From JAUVPB01 sp965223695 (GTDB lineage Bacteria; Actinomycetota; Thermoleophilia; Gaiellales; Gaiellaceae): a stretch of DNA of 64,000 nt. A program made the translations under genes and the position numbers. The notes beneath the pieces are model-generated. The model saw nothing but the letters and a program-made list of their open reading frames with translations. It was not told the DNA's origin and made no database searches. Each line of letters begins with the position of its first letter. Within the stretch, counting starts at the first letter, position 1. The stretch lies in contig CBDCXJ010000041.1 of assembly GCA_965223695.1 (NCBI GenBank), positions 13,759-77,758 on the forward strand, given 5' to 3'. Of the stretch, positions 26,382 to 34,818 are shown in pieces.

Positions 26382-27194
26382 CTAGCGGCGCTCGAGCGTC
26401 AGCCGTACGGTTCCGCCGGCCGGTGAGTCGCGGTCGCGAAGGATCAGGCCGAGGAACGGTCCGAGGGGGAGCAGCCAGGGGAAGTGCACGTCGTAGGCGT
26501 GAGCCAACCACGTCGGCGTGGGAACTGCCACCCGCCGATCGACGAGGTCTGCGTGCGGGCGGGCCGCATCGACCAGCTGCGCGAGCCGTTGCTCGTCGTA
26601 GGTCCGGCTGAAGAACGACTCGCGCTCTGCCGGGGCTTGCGGGGGCCCGTCACCGATACCCGCATCGCTCCCGTAGACCGGCTCCTCCCGCCAATCCTCC
26701 GAGTACTCGCGCGATAGGCCGGTCGTGATCACGATCCGGCCACCCGGGCGAACGACACGGGCGAGCTCACGCATCGCGGTCAGGTCTCCGTCTTCCGGGA
26801 TGTGCTCGATGACCGAGATGCTGTAGGCATGGTCGAACGACGCATCGGCGAACGGGAGCCGGCGCGCATCGGCCACCTGAAACCGCAGTCCGGGCGTGTG
26901 CCCGGCGAGCGCCTGCCAGGTCTCGATCTCGTCACGAAACGCGTCGACGCTCACGACCTCGGCACCCTTGCGGGCCAGCGCAACGCTCACGAGCTTCGGG
27001 CTGGCGACGTCGAGAATGCGCTCGCCCGGCCGGGCGTCGAGCGCCGTCAGCGTCTCGGGGAACTCGAGGTACCGGCTGGGGTCCATGGGAACGACCAAGC
27101 GCACGACCGCCTCGCGAAGGTATCCGCGTCTGACCAGGTGGCTGGTGCCGAGCCGCAGGCTCAGCGCGTAGAGGCTCAGCCAGTTGCGTGCCAC
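26382..27194 (-). CDS. Class I SAM-dependent methyltransferase
   Basis: A 270-residue methyltransferase starting at GTG 27194. The SAM-binding loop is atypical (RILDVASPKLVSVALAR), while the acidic loop VVSVDAF, the VADARRLPFADASFDHAYS segment and ELARVVRPGGRIVITTGL follow the usual class I order. The C-terminal part contains WLAHAYDVHFPWLLPLGPFL, a hydrophobic patch that could touch the membrane or a lipid substrate. It is upstream of the crotonase on the same strand and may share its transcript. The acceptor is unknown. Confidence 0.8.
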   Translation of the reverse strand: MARNWLSLYALSLRLGTSHLVRRGYLREAVVRLVVPMDPSRYLEFPETLTALDARPGERILDVASPKLVSVALARKGAEVVSVDAFRDEIETWQALAGHTPGLRFQVADARRLPFADASFDHAYSISVIEHIPEDGDLTAMRELARVVRPGGRIVITTGLSREYSEDWREEPVYGSDAGIGDGPPQAPAERESFFSRTYDEQRLAQLVDAARPHADLVDRRVAVPTPTWLAHAYDVHFPWLLPLGPFLGLILRDRDSPAGGTVRLTLERR

Positions 27195-27222
27195 GGGCGG
27201 CGTACGCTAACCAACGCCTCCG

Positions 27223-27382
27223 CTATCGCTCTCCGGCGGCCGCCAGACGTTGGGCAAGCGCCTCGAGTACGGGCGACACGATGCTGAGATCGAACGACTG
27301 ATGCCCGGCCTGCTCGAACGAGGCGAAGGCAACGGCGTTGCCGGCGTGTATCCAGCGCCGTTGCGACCGCCACGGTGCTCAT
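27223..27382 (-). pseudogene. Possible remnant or frameshifted small gene
   Basis: An open minus-strand stretch ends at TAG 27223-27225 and encodes a protein-like tail (RWIHAGNAVAFASFEQAGHQ, then SFDLSIVSPVLEALAQRL) that I cannot assign. No start codon exists in that frame. An ATG at 27382 with a strong GGAGGTGAGG ribosome site lies in the next frame, and deleting one base between them would join the two into about 50 residues. It is either a gene fragment or a tiny gene hit by an extra base. The rest of 27195-27395 shows nothing else. Confidence 0.3.
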
Positions 27383-27395
27383 ATCCTCACCTCCA

Positions 27396-28706
27396 ATGAG
27401 CGCTCGCGAACACCCGGTCGAGATCCTGCGCGCGCTGCTGCGCTTCGACACCACGAACCCGCCGGGGAACGAACGCGCGTGTCTCGAGTACATCGCCGAC
27501 CTCCTGCGCGACGCGAGCGTCTACCCGAAGTTGCTCGCGCTCGATCACGAGCGACCGAACCTCGTCGCGCGGCTGTCGGGCCGGGGCGACGCTCCTCCGC
27601 TGTTGCTGCAGGGCCATGTCGACGTCGTCCCTGCAGAGCGCGCCGAGTGGCAGCGCGACCCGTTCGGAGGAGAGCTGATCGACGGCGTCGTCTGGGGAAG
27701 GGGCGCGCTCGACATGAAGGGCGGCGTCGCAATGATGCTCGCGGCCTTCCTGCGCGCCGCCCGCGAAGGCGTCGCGCCCGCAGGTGATCTCGTCCTCGCG
27801 GTGATGAGCGACGAGGAGTGTGGCAGCGCATACGGGGCGAAGTACCTCGTCGCCGAGCACGCCGAGCTGTTCGCCGACGTCCGCTACGCGCTCGGCGAGT
27901 TCGGCGGCGTCAGCCAGTCGGCCGCTGGCCGGCGCTTCTACCCGATCCACATCGCCGAGAAGCAGCGCTGTCTCGTCCGCGCCACGCTTCGCGGCACGGG
28001 TGGCCACGCGGCGAGGACCGTTCGCGGCACAGCGGCCGACAAGCTCGGCCGCTTCCTCAGCGCACTCGAGACGCGTCGCTTGCCGGCTCATCTCACACCG
28101 GTCGCGAAAGGGATGCTCGAAGCTATACGCCGCGCGCTCCCGCTACGACGGCGCCTGGCCCTGCACTCGCTCGCCGTGCCGCTGCTGACGGATCGCGTAA
28201 TCGATCTGGTCGGCGAGGACGCCCGCTCGCTCGACCCGCTCCTGCATAACACCGCGACGCCAACCGTCGTTCACGGCGGTCAGAGCACCAACGTCATTCC
28301 CACCGAGATCAGTGTGGAGCTCGACGGGCGCGTCCTTCCCGGCTATACGCCTGCAGACCTCGTGGACGAGCTCGCGGCTGTTACCGGCGGACTCGCCGAG
28401 CTCGAGCTGGTCGCCCAGGAGCCGCCTGCGCCCGCGGAACCCGACCTCTCGCTCTACTCGATGCTGGCCGACATCGTTCGCGAGCACGACCCCGGCGCGG
28501 CGCCGATCCCCGCGCTTCTGGCGGGCTTCACCGATGCGCGCTGCTTCGCGCAACTCGGCATACAGACCTACGGCTTCCTGCCGCTTCGGCTGCCGCCCGA
28601 GATCCCAGCAGCGTTGATCCACGCAGCCGACGAGCGAGTCCCGGCCGACGCGATCGAGTTCGGCACCGCGTGCGTCTGGGACGTGATCTGCCGCTACTCG
28701 ATCTAG
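27396..28706 (+). CDS. M20-family metallopeptidase/deacylase (ArgE/DapE-like)
   Basis: A 436-residue M20 hydrolase. Metal-binding and catalytic motifs are visible: LLLQGHVDVVPAE (His74, Asp76), GRGALDMKGGVAM (Asp106) and VMSDEECGS (Glu140/Glu141). A typical dimerisation lid follows around residues 190-310, with VVHGGQSTNVIPTEISVELD marking the return to the catalytic domain. The start is ATG 27396; an in-frame GTG at 27375 is possible. The family cleaves acylamino acids, carbamoyl-amino acids or dipeptides. It is a single gene between a methyltransferase and a convergent glyoxalase gene. Confidence 0.9.
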   Translation: MSAREHPVEILRALLRFDTTNPPGNERACLEYIADLLRDASVYPKLLALDHERPNLVARLSGRGDAPPLLLQGHVDVVPAERAEWQRDPFGGELIDGVVWGRGALDMKGGVAMMLAAFLRAAREGVAPAGDLVLAVMSDEECGSAYGAKYLVAEHAELFADVRYALGEFGGVSQSAAGRRFYPIHIAEKQRCLVRATLRGTGGHAARTVRGTAADKLGRFLSALETRRLPAHLTPVAKGMLEAIRRALPLRRRLALHSLAVPLLTDRVIDLVGEDARSLDPLLHNTATPTVVHGGQSTNVIPTEISVELDGRVLPGYTPADLVDELAAVTGGLAELELVAQEPPAPAEPDLSLYSMLADIVREHDPGAAPIPALLAGFTDARCFAQLGIQTYGFLPLRLPPEIPAALIHAADERVPADAIEFGTACVWDVICRYSI

Positions 28707-28721
28707 CCGCCCGGCCCGTCG

Positions 28722-29243
28722 TTACCCAGCGGGCCACCTGGCCTCGGGCTCGCGCCTCCTCTTCGGCCGCTCGATGATCTCGACCAGCATTCCGAGATCG
28801 TCTTCGGTGTCGAAGTAGGCGTAGCCACCGTCACCGTCGAGCCCGTAGCCGGCGCCCGACTGGATCAGCTCGTAGCCGGCCGCGCTCATCGACGCCGCGC
28901 TGGGCGCCAGCTCCTCGACGATCACGCCGACGTGGTGGAGCCCGAACCCCCTGGCCTCGACGAACTCGTCGTAGATGCTCGGCCCCCGAAGCGGCTGCAC
29001 GAGCTCGATCTGCGGGGCCTCACCGGCCAGCGCGAGCCTCATCGCGTGCGTGGCCGGCTCTCCCCTGTACGTCATCTCGGGGACGGTCTCGGGACCGTAC
29101 GTGTAGACGACCCACGGCTTCACGCGCCAGAGGGCCGCGTAGCTGTGGGCTGCTCGCTCCAGGTCGGGAACGAGGATGCCTATCTGGCCGATCTTGTACC
29201 CGGCGAGGGGGTCCGGCAGGCCGCGCGTATCATCGGTGCTCAT
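28722..29243 (-). CDS. VOC-fold (glyoxalase/bleomycin resistance) protein
   Basis: A 173-residue vicinal-oxygen-chelate protein starting at ATG 29243 (MSTDDTRGLPD). It begins KIGQIGILVPDLERAAHSYA, has IELVQPLRGPSIYDEFVEAR in the middle and GLHHVGVIVEELAPSAASM in the second half, so two beta-alpha-beta modules with likely metal ligands (His, Glu). Members include methylmalonyl-CoA epimerases and dioxygenases. Its start overlaps that of the divergent esterase by 8 bases. It converges on the M20 gene with only 15 bases between the two stops. Confidence 0.82.
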   Translation of the reverse strand: MSTDDTRGLPDPLAGYKIGQIGILVPDLERAAHSYAALWRVKPWVVYTYGPETVPEMTYRGEPATHAMRLALAGEAPQIELVQPLRGPSIYDEFVEARGFGLHHVGVIVEELAPSAASMSAAGYELIQSGAGYGLDGDGGYAYFDTEDDLGMLVEIIERPKRRREPEARWPAG

Positions 29244-30177
29244 CGCCCGAGCAGTCTTACTGCTGTGCCTCGTCGTGGGCGTTGGCGCCCTTGTACTCGG
29301 TGCCTGCGGCGGGTCGCAAGAGCCCCAGAGCGAGCCGGCCGCCGCCCCAGACCCTGCGCCTTCTAGCGAGCCGTCGAGCGAGCCTCCCGAGCTAGCCACC
29401 TCGGGCGAAAGGTGCTTCGACCACGACGCACGATCTCGTTGCTACAAGCTGCTCGTGCCCGGATCGGTGTCGGCGCCCGCACCGCTCGTGATCGATATGC
29501 ACGGCTTCACCTCGAACGCGAGCCAGCAACGCGCGATCTCTGGCTTCGGACGGCTGGCCGAGAGCGAAGGGTTCATCGTCGCCTGGCCGGAGGGCGTCGA
29601 AGCGTCGTTCAACGCAGGTCAGACCTGCTGCGAGCCTGCATCGACGGAGCCAATCGACGACGTCGGCTTCGTCCGAGCAGTGGTCGCCGAGCTTGCCGCA
29701 GCGCACGCGGTCGACCTCGATCGCGTCTACGTCACTGGCCTGTCGAACGGATGCGCGATGGCGCAGAGAGTCGCTGCGCAGGCAAGCGACCTCGCCGCCG
29801 CAGCGGCGTGCATGGCCATGTACTTGCTCGTCGAGCCCTCGCCTGACTACACGCCAGTCCCGATCATGGAGATTCACGGGACAGCCGACGACGTCGTTCC
29901 CTATGCGGACGACGGGAGTGTTTCCGCGGCGCTCTTCCCGACGGCGAGGCAGAACCTCGCGAGCTGGGCGCTCCTCAACGGCTGCACCGGCGCGCCGACC
30001 GATAGTCCTGGCCCGACCGAGCAGGCCACGTTCACTCGCTTCAACGACTGTAAGAGGGGCGCGGAGGTCGCGCTGCTAACGCTCGAGGGCATCGGCCACG
30101 TTCCTTACCTGGGCATCCAGGGCGATGTCGACACCACCCGGGTCGCCTGGGAGTTCATGCGTGAGTTCAGCCGTTGA
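29236..30177 (+). CDS. Lipoprotein esterase, PHB-depolymerase/feruloyl-esterase-like (CE1, LpqC type)
   Basis: A 313-residue secreted alpha/beta hydrolase. GTG 29236 gives a hydrophobic signal ending LVLGAC (lipid anchor Cys24), then a Pro/Ser/Glu-rich linker to about residue 55. The catalytic domain shows VIDMHGFTSNASQQ (oxyanion region), the nucleophile elbow TGLSNGCAMA (Ser170), and IMEIHGTADDVVPY (Asp) with IGHVPY (His). Paired cysteines (QTCCEPAS and others) suggest disulfides. This family cleaves feruloyl, acetyl or polyhydroxyalkanoate esters outside the cell. The start codon overlaps that of the divergent VOC gene. Confidence 0.85.
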   Translation: MLIARAVLLLCLVVGVGALVLGACGGSQEPQSEPAAAPDPAPSSEPSSEPPELATSGERCFDHDARSRCYKLLVPGSVSAPAPLVIDMHGFTSNASQQRAISGFGRLAESEGFIVAWPEGVEASFNAGQTCCEPASTEPIDDVGFVRAVVAELAAAHAVDLDRVYVTGLSNGCAMAQRVAAQASDLAAAAACMAMYLLVEPSPDYTPVPIMEIHGTADDVVPYADDGSVSAALFPTARQNLASWALLNGCTGAPTDSPGPTEQATFTRFNDCKRGAEVALLTLEGIGHVPYLGIQGDVDTTRVAWEFMREFSR

Positions 30178-30189
30178 TCGGTCCGCGGG

Positions 30190-30540
30190 TCAAAGTGTGA
30201 CGACCACGTCGCCGTCGACGACCTCGGCCGGGTAGACCGCGACACGCTTGCCCGCGTCCTGGGTGCAGCTGCCGCTTCGCACGTCGTACTCCCAGTTGTG
30301 CCACGGGCAGCGCAGGATCGGCACGTCCTCGTCGATCGGGTACTTGCCCACGTCGCCCGCCAGCCGCGCGCAGCTGAGGACGCCACCGGACAGCGGCGCA
30401 CCGAAGTGGGGGCATACGTCGCGCATCGCATAGAGGTCGTCGCCGTAGCGGATGACGACGAGCGCGCGGCCCGACGCCCTCACCGCCTTCATCTCGCCGT
30501 CGTCGATCTCGCTCAGTTTGCAGACGACGACCTGGGTCAC
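30190..30540 (-). CDS. Rieske [2Fe-2S] ferredoxin-like protein
   Basis: A 116-residue stand-alone Rieske protein. Cluster ligands are Cys43-x-His45 in DVCPHFGAPL and Cys78-x2-His81 in RCPWHNWEYD. GTG 30540 overlaps the stop of the upstream amidohydrolase by 4 bases (GTGA), so the two are coupled. It may carry electrons for an oxygenase encoded elsewhere, since no oxygenase alpha subunit is nearby. It is much shorter than oxygenase alpha subunits and lacks their mononuclear iron site. Confidence 0.93.
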   Translation of the reverse strand: MTQVVVCKLSEIDDGEMKAVRASGRALVVIRYGDDLYAMRDVCPHFGAPLSGGVLSCARLAGDVGKYPIDEDVPILRCPWHNWEYDVRSGSCTQDAGKRVAVYPAEVVDGDVVVTL

Positions 30541-31613
30541 GCGAACCGATAGAGCTCTTCGGCGTTCGTTGCGTAGATGCGCTCGAGCGCCTGCTCCGAG
30601 AGGCCGCGCGGAAGCGACCGGTCGGGCGCGTCGAAGTCCCAGTGCGGGTAGTCGGTCGCGAACAGGAGCAGGTTCTCGGCATCGATCATGTCGTAGATCT
30701 GGCGGAGGTGGTCGGGGTCGGGCGACTCCTCGCTTGGCTGCGTCGTGAGGCGGAAGTGATCGGCGAAGATCTCGCTCGGCGGGCGCTCGACCCATGGGAT
30801 CTCCATACGGCAGCCGCGCCAGTTCTTGTCGAGTCGCCAGAGGAGCCCCGGCACCCAGGCGACGCCGCCCTCGACGAGCACGACCCGGAGCTCGGGAGCT
30901 GCGGTGAACGCTCCCTCGACGATCAGGCTGACAGCGTGCGACATGATCGGCTGCATCATGTTCGTGTGGTACTCGATGTAGAACGTCGCGCTCGCGCCGG
31001 CCTGCGTGGCGTGCGGTCCGCCGAAGTGGATCGCGAGGGCGAGATCGCGGTCGGCCGCGGCCTTCCAGATCGGGTGGTACTCGCGCTTCCCGTAGAGCAC
31101 GCCGCCGTAGGCCAGTAGGAAGACCTGAAGGATCTTCGGGTGCCCGCCGACCCGCTCGATCTCGCGGATCGCGAGCTCGGGATTCTGGTACGGAATCAGC
31201 ATCGACCCGTACATCCGAGCGTCTTTGTCGTACCAGTGCTCGATCATGTAGTCGTTGTAGGCCGAGCAGAGCGCAGCGCCGAAGTCGGCGTTCGCCATGC
31301 AGTCGGCGCCGTAGATCGGCGTCGCCACGGCGCGGTCGATGTTCCACTGATCGAGGTGCTGGGCCTGCATGAACTCGAGGTCTGAGCCAGGAACGCGGCC
31401 GCTCGGCGGATGCGAATCGTTCCGTGCCGCATTCGGCTTCATCTTCGGGTAGTTCGCACCGGCCGACGGCGGCCCGGTGAAGCCCGACTCGCGAACGTAG
31501 CGCTGCCAGACATTGGGCAGGTAAGGCATCAGGTCGTCGATGCCGCTGGCGCAGGCATGAACGTCGCAGTCGATGAGCACGGGGCCCGCCGCCGAACCGT
31601 TTTCCGCCATCAC
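30537..31613 (-). CDS. Amidohydrolase family 2 (ACMSD-like, COG2159)
   Basis: A 358-residue TIM-barrel metal-dependent hydrolase or decarboxylase. Residues 14-19 read IDCDVH, where this subfamily usually places a metal-binding pair. LALAIHFGGPHATQ supplies a ligand His, and LLLFATDYPHWDFD near the end carries the conserved Asp. Related proteins are aminocarboxymuconate-semialdehyde decarboxylase and gamma-resorcylate decarboxylase. Coupling to a Rieske protein suggests aromatic or heterocyclic degradation. The ATG at 31613 is immediately followed by a second ATG at 31610. Confidence 0.88.
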   Translation of the reverse strand: MMAENGSAAGPVLIDCDVHACASGIDDLMPYLPNVWQRYVRESGFTGPPSAGANYPKMKPNAARNDSHPPSGRVPGSDLEFMQAQHLDQWNIDRAVATPIYGADCMANADFGAALCSAYNDYMIEHWYDKDARMYGSMLIPYQNPELAIREIERVGGHPKILQVFLLAYGGVLYGKREYHPIWKAAADRDLALAIHFGGPHATQAGASATFYIEYHTNMMQPIMSHAVSLIVEGAFTAAPELRVVLVEGGVAWVPGLLWRLDKNWRGCRMEIPWVERPPSEIFADHFRLTTQPSEESPDPDHLRQIYDMIDAENLLLFATDYPHWDFDAPDRSLPRGLSEQALERIYATNAEELYRFA

Positions 31614-31694
31614 AGACGACTCTAGCGCGTTGACTTCCCGCCATCACACGAGCCCAGTGCACGATGCACGCCCGGCGATCATGATTCGTTGCTC

Positions 31695-32060
31695 ATGGAC
31701 GTGCAGCGCGTGCTCGAGCTCTGCCGCTCCCAGCCCGAGAGCACCGAGGGCTACCCGTTTCGGCCCGGAGTGCTCGTGTTCAAGGTGCGCGGCAAGATCT
31801 TCGCGATCCTGATGGAGCGCGACCGGCCGCCACGCCTCAGCCTCAAGTGCGAGCCGATCCTGGCAGAAGCACTACGGGAGGAGTATCCGGCCGTGACGGG
31901 CGGCTACCACCTGAACAAGCGCCACTGGAACACCGTCGCGCTCGATGACTCGGTGCCGGAGACCCGGATCCGAGAGTGGATCGAGGACAGCTGGGACCTG
32001 GTCGTCGAGAAGCTGCCGCGCAACGAGCGACGACGGCTGCGGTGGCTCGTGGAGTCGTGA
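31695..32060 (+). CDS. MmcQ/YjbR family protein
   Basis: A 121-residue protein of the MmcQ/YjbR (DUF419) family, a CyaY-like fold sometimes annotated as DNA-binding. Typical segments are the N-terminal DVQRVLELCRSQPES, FKVRGKIFAIL, LSLKCEP, and GGYHLNKRHWNTVALDDSVP, followed by IREWIEDSWDLVVEKLP. ATG 31695 is preferred; an in-frame TTG lies two codons upstream. It ends immediately before the GTG of the HTTM gene (TGA then GTG), so the two are probably one transcript. Function unknown. Confidence 0.88.
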   Translation: MDVQRVLELCRSQPESTEGYPFRPGVLVFKVRGKIFAILMERDRPPRLSLKCEPILAEALREEYPAVTGGYHLNKRHWNTVALDDSVPETRIREWIEDSWDLVVEKLPRNERRRLRWLVES

Positions 32061-33174
32061 GTGGCGCGTAGCCGTCTCGACTTCCTCGACGGGCGGGGCG
32101 ATCTTCGAGCGCTCGAGCTCTTGCGCATCGCCGCGGGCCCGATCGTCGTGCTGCACCTTTGGCCGTTTCTTAGCCGCGCTGTCCGACGGCGTCCTCTACT
32201 CGGATCGCTTCTACGCGCCCTACGTCACCTGGTACCCGGAGGCGCCGCGTGACGTCTATATCGCTCTGCTCTGGCTCGCGGTCGCCGCCACAGCGGCCCT
32301 CAGCGCCGGCGCGCTGACGCGCGTGGTCTCGGCCTATCTCGCGGCGTTCGTTGGCTACAACCTCTTCCTCTCGCAGACGCACTTCAGTCACAACCGTGCG
32401 TTCCTGCTCTTCGTCCTGATCGGCCTTGCGCTTCTGCCGCTCGGCCGCCGCTGGGCCCTGGACGCCTGGCTACGCAAGCGGCGCGGGCACTCACGAAGCT
32501 CGGACGGCCCGTTGTGGCCCGTGCTGTTGATGCGTTTCGAAGTCGTCTCCGTGTTTCTCGTCTCGGGTCTCTCGAAGCTCATCGACCCGGACTGGTGGGG
32601 GGGCACGGTCCTGCAACTTCGCTTCATCGAGGGGAGAGAGACGGCGGCCGACGCCGGGCTGCCCGACTGGCTGCTCGACTTCACCTCCTCTGAGGGGTTC
32701 CACACCGTGCTCGGCAAAGCCGCGGTGCTGACGGAGCTTGCGATCGGACTCGGGCTCATCTTCGCTCGCACCCGACTCGCCGCGATCTGGCTGGAGATCG
32801 CGTTTCACGTGACGATCGAGATCGTGTTCTCTGTGCAGGTGTTCTCGTGGGTGGCGCTCGCGGCGCTGATGATCTGGGTGACACCGAAGGCGCGCGATCG
32901 GACGGTCGTCCTCGGCCGGGCGACGCGCGCCTCGCGCGTCCTCGAGAGGTTGGTGGCCTGGCTCGACTGGACCGAGCGATTTCGCGTGCGCCACGCCGGT
33001 GACCGGGCCCCGCCGCTGCAGCTCATCGATCGGGACGGCACGGTCATGTCCGGGCGCGGAACCGCACGGGCGATCCTCATGCGCCTGCCCCTGACGTTCT
33101 GGTTCGTGGCGCCGACGCGTCTCCTGCCCCGACTCGAGCGGCGCCGGCCCGCGCGCACGGGTTCACCCAGCTGA
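32061..33174 (+). CDS. HTTM-domain membrane protein (vitamin K-dependent carboxylase-like), single frameshift
   Basis: An integral membrane protein of about 370 residues, homologous to the HTTM region of gamma-glutamyl carboxylase. The first 36 residues (LRALELLRIAAGPIVVLHLW) are in one frame. The rest, from LAALSDGVLYSDRFYAPYV with FLSQTHFSHNRAFLLFVLI and FLVSGLSKLIDPDWW, is in another. Removing one T from TTT at 32166-32168 gives a continuous HLWPFLAALSDGV, so one extra base explains the break. Six or more hydrophobic helices are visible. Prokaryotic HTTM proteins are of unknown function. Confidence 0.75.
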
Positions 33175-33230
33175 GCAGCGCGGACACGTAGCATCGCAGC
33201 CCGCACTAGCACCCAGAAAGGGGTGGTGAC

Positions 33231-33617
33231 ATGCCGGCGAACAAACCGGAAGACTGCGATCTCCTCGTCATCAAGGCGATCGAGGACGGAGACATCGAAA
33301 CGGCGATGTCCCTTTACGAGGCCGACGCGACGTTCGTTGTGACTCCGGACCAGGTCGTGACGGGCCTTGATGCGATCCGCGAGGTGATGCAGGGCTTCAT
33401 GGACTCGCAGTCGACGTTCGACGTCGAGGGAATCACGACGGTCACGAGCGGCGATGGCTCCGTCGCCGTCCTGCGCGCCAAGGGCAGCGCGACCGGGCCC
33501 GGCCCGGACGGGGATCCCGTGACGTCGCCGTTCCACAGCATCGAGATCGTCCGCAAGCAGGCCGACGGGACGTGGAAGTTCATCATCGACGACCCGGGCG
33601 GGCAGGGCGCGGCCTGA
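33231..33617 (+). CDS. SnoaL/NTF2-like protein
   Basis: A 128-residue NTF2-fold protein of the SnoaL/ketosteroid-isomerase-like type. The order is canonical: a helix (LVIKAIEDGDIETAMSLYEA), a strand with DATFVVTPDQVVTGLDAIRE, a second helix FMDSQSTF and a closing SIEIVRKQADGTWKFIIDDP. An AAAGGGG ribosome site precedes ATG 33231. Such proteins are small enzymes or binding proteins. No partner is evident: upstream is the HTTM gene on the same strand, downstream a convergent small gene. Confidence 0.85.
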   Translation: MPANKPEDCDLLVIKAIEDGDIETAMSLYEADATFVVTPDQVVTGLDAIREVMQGFMDSQSTFDVEGITTVTSGDGSVAVLRAKGSATGPGPDGDPVTSPFHSIEIVRKQADGTWKFIIDDPGGQGAA

Positions 33618-33644
33618 CCGGCGTGGCGGCGGCGCGTCTTTGGG

Positions 33645-33872
33645 CTAGCGCCGCTTGCGCCTGCCCTGACCCGTCGTCACCTTCGGCTTGAAGTCAGGAT
33701 GCTCTTCGCGAAGGTGCACCGCGTGCCAGGCACGCCCGTCGATGAACGTTCCGTCGTGAGTTGCGTCGCAGAGCCCGCAACGCGTCACCAGGATCTCGGC
33801 GTCACGGCGCTCGCGGAGCTCTCGGTCTCGGTCTGTCTCAGCCGGCCGGTTCGCTTGTTTCTGTCCCAACAC
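33645..33872 (-). CDS. Small Cys/His protein, possible zinc-binding
   Basis: A 75-residue basic protein starting at GTG 33872. It has CGLCDATHDGTFIDGRAWHA followed by VHLREEHPDF, an arrangement (C-x2-C ... H-x4-5-H) that looks like a single zinc finger. It ends in a basic KPKVTTGQGRRKRR tail and has a charged N-terminal helix (AETDRDRELRERRDAEILV). I do not recognise a family. Composition and motif make it more likely real than a shadow, though the start may lie further in. Confidence 0.5.
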   Translation of the reverse strand: MLGQKQANRPAETDRDRELRERRDAEILVTRCGLCDATHDGTFIDGRAWHAVHLREEHPDFKPKVTTGQGRRKRR

Positions 33873-34109
33873 TCCACTCCATCTGAGGGCCCGTCGTTCG
33901 TCGTGCGCGGTCTGCGCACCTCGGGCCGATGGTCTCTTTGGGAGTCGTCGGCCGTTCAGGCGGGGAGCTTTAGGCAGGGTTGCTCATCTCGCCCGCCGCC
34001 GCTACGAGCCATGCGCCTTTTGTGGCAAGAATGCCGGGCTGTCGATTGATGAGCTTCTCGATCGTCGTTAGAGCGAAAACAACTCGAGCACACCACCGGA
34101 CGTCACGAC
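33873..34109. other. 237-base intergenic stretch
   Basis: No supported gene. One forward frame encodes RYEPCAFCGKNAGLSIDELL and a stop at 34069-34071, with a CxxC pair, but I see no convincing start; it could be a fragment. It must hold promoters for the divergent small gene and the interrupted glyoxalase gene. Confidence 0.3.
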
Positions 34110-34434
34110 GTGGCGTACGTAAACAACAAGTTCTGCTGGCACGGCATCATCACCAGCGACATCGAGAAGGCGAGCGCCTTCTACACCGACACCATCGGTT
34201 GGGGCACCACGACGATGGAGATGGGCAGCGAGAGCGTGACGATGGTCACGGCGGGCGATATCCCTCGCGCCCACGTCATGCTGCCCCCGATGGAGGGCGT
34301 GCCGAACCACATCTCGAGCTACCTGCGGATCGAGGACGTCGACGCCGGCGTCGAGGCCGCGGTCGCCAACGGCGGCAAGGTCGTCACTCCGCCAACCGAC
34401 ATCCCGCCGGGTCGCTTCAGTGCGGTCGCGAGCC

Positions 34435-34449
34435 TGAATCGCCCCGGGT
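34435..34449 (+). repeat. Left terminal inverted repeat of the IS
   Basis: TGAATCGCCCCGGGT, perfectly matched by the complement of 35735-35749. The base before it ends the target copy GCC (34432-34434). Confidence 0.93.
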
Positions 34450-34484
34450 AGTGCGTGGGCTCCGATCCTTGGGAGGATGGGGCC

Positions 34485-34818
34485 ATGACAGCAGGAGAGC
34501 AGAGAAGGCCGGGGCGGTATCCGCGGGAGTTTCGCGATCGCACGGTGAGGATGGTGTTGGAGGCCGAGTCGGAGTCGGGGTCTCAGGTGGGAGGCGATCT
34601 GTCGGGTCGCTGAGAAGACGGGGCCGACGGCGGAAACGGTTAGGAAGTGGGTGCGTCGTCACGAGATCGATTACGGCAAGCGGCCTGGCCTTTCGAGCGA
34701 TGAGCGTGAGCGGCTACGGGAGCTCGAGCGGGAGAATCGCGAGCTTCGTCGGGCGAATGAGATCTTGAAGGCTGCTTCGAGTTTCTTCGCGGCCGAGCTC
34801 GACGGCCAGAAGAGATGA
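34485..34818 (+). CDS. IS3-family OrfA (helix-turn-helix), frameshifted
   Basis: About 110 residues if repaired. ATG 34485 follows GGGAGGA. It begins RRPGRYPREFRDRTVRMVLE, then hits a frame change at 34586-34591 (CAGGTGGGAGG). In the next frame it continues WEAICRVAEKTGPTAETVRK and ends LRRANEILKAASSFFAAEL, the leucine-zipper-like end typical of OrfA. Deleting one G restores the frame. The stop overlaps the OrfB start (ATGA, 34815-34818), the usual place for programmed -1 frameshifting in this family; the internal break is elsewhere. Confidence 0.8.

Noticed and set aside
33990..34071. Short frame with CAFCGKNAGLSIDELL
   Set aside because: The CxxC peptide is suggestive, but there is no convincing start and it is too short to call.
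34815..34818. Programmed -1 frameshift as the reason for the broken IS ORFs
   Set aside because: The OrfA/OrfB overlap is a normal place for it, but the breaks are inside OrfA (34586-34591) and inside OrfB (35103-35105) and both need loss of one base.
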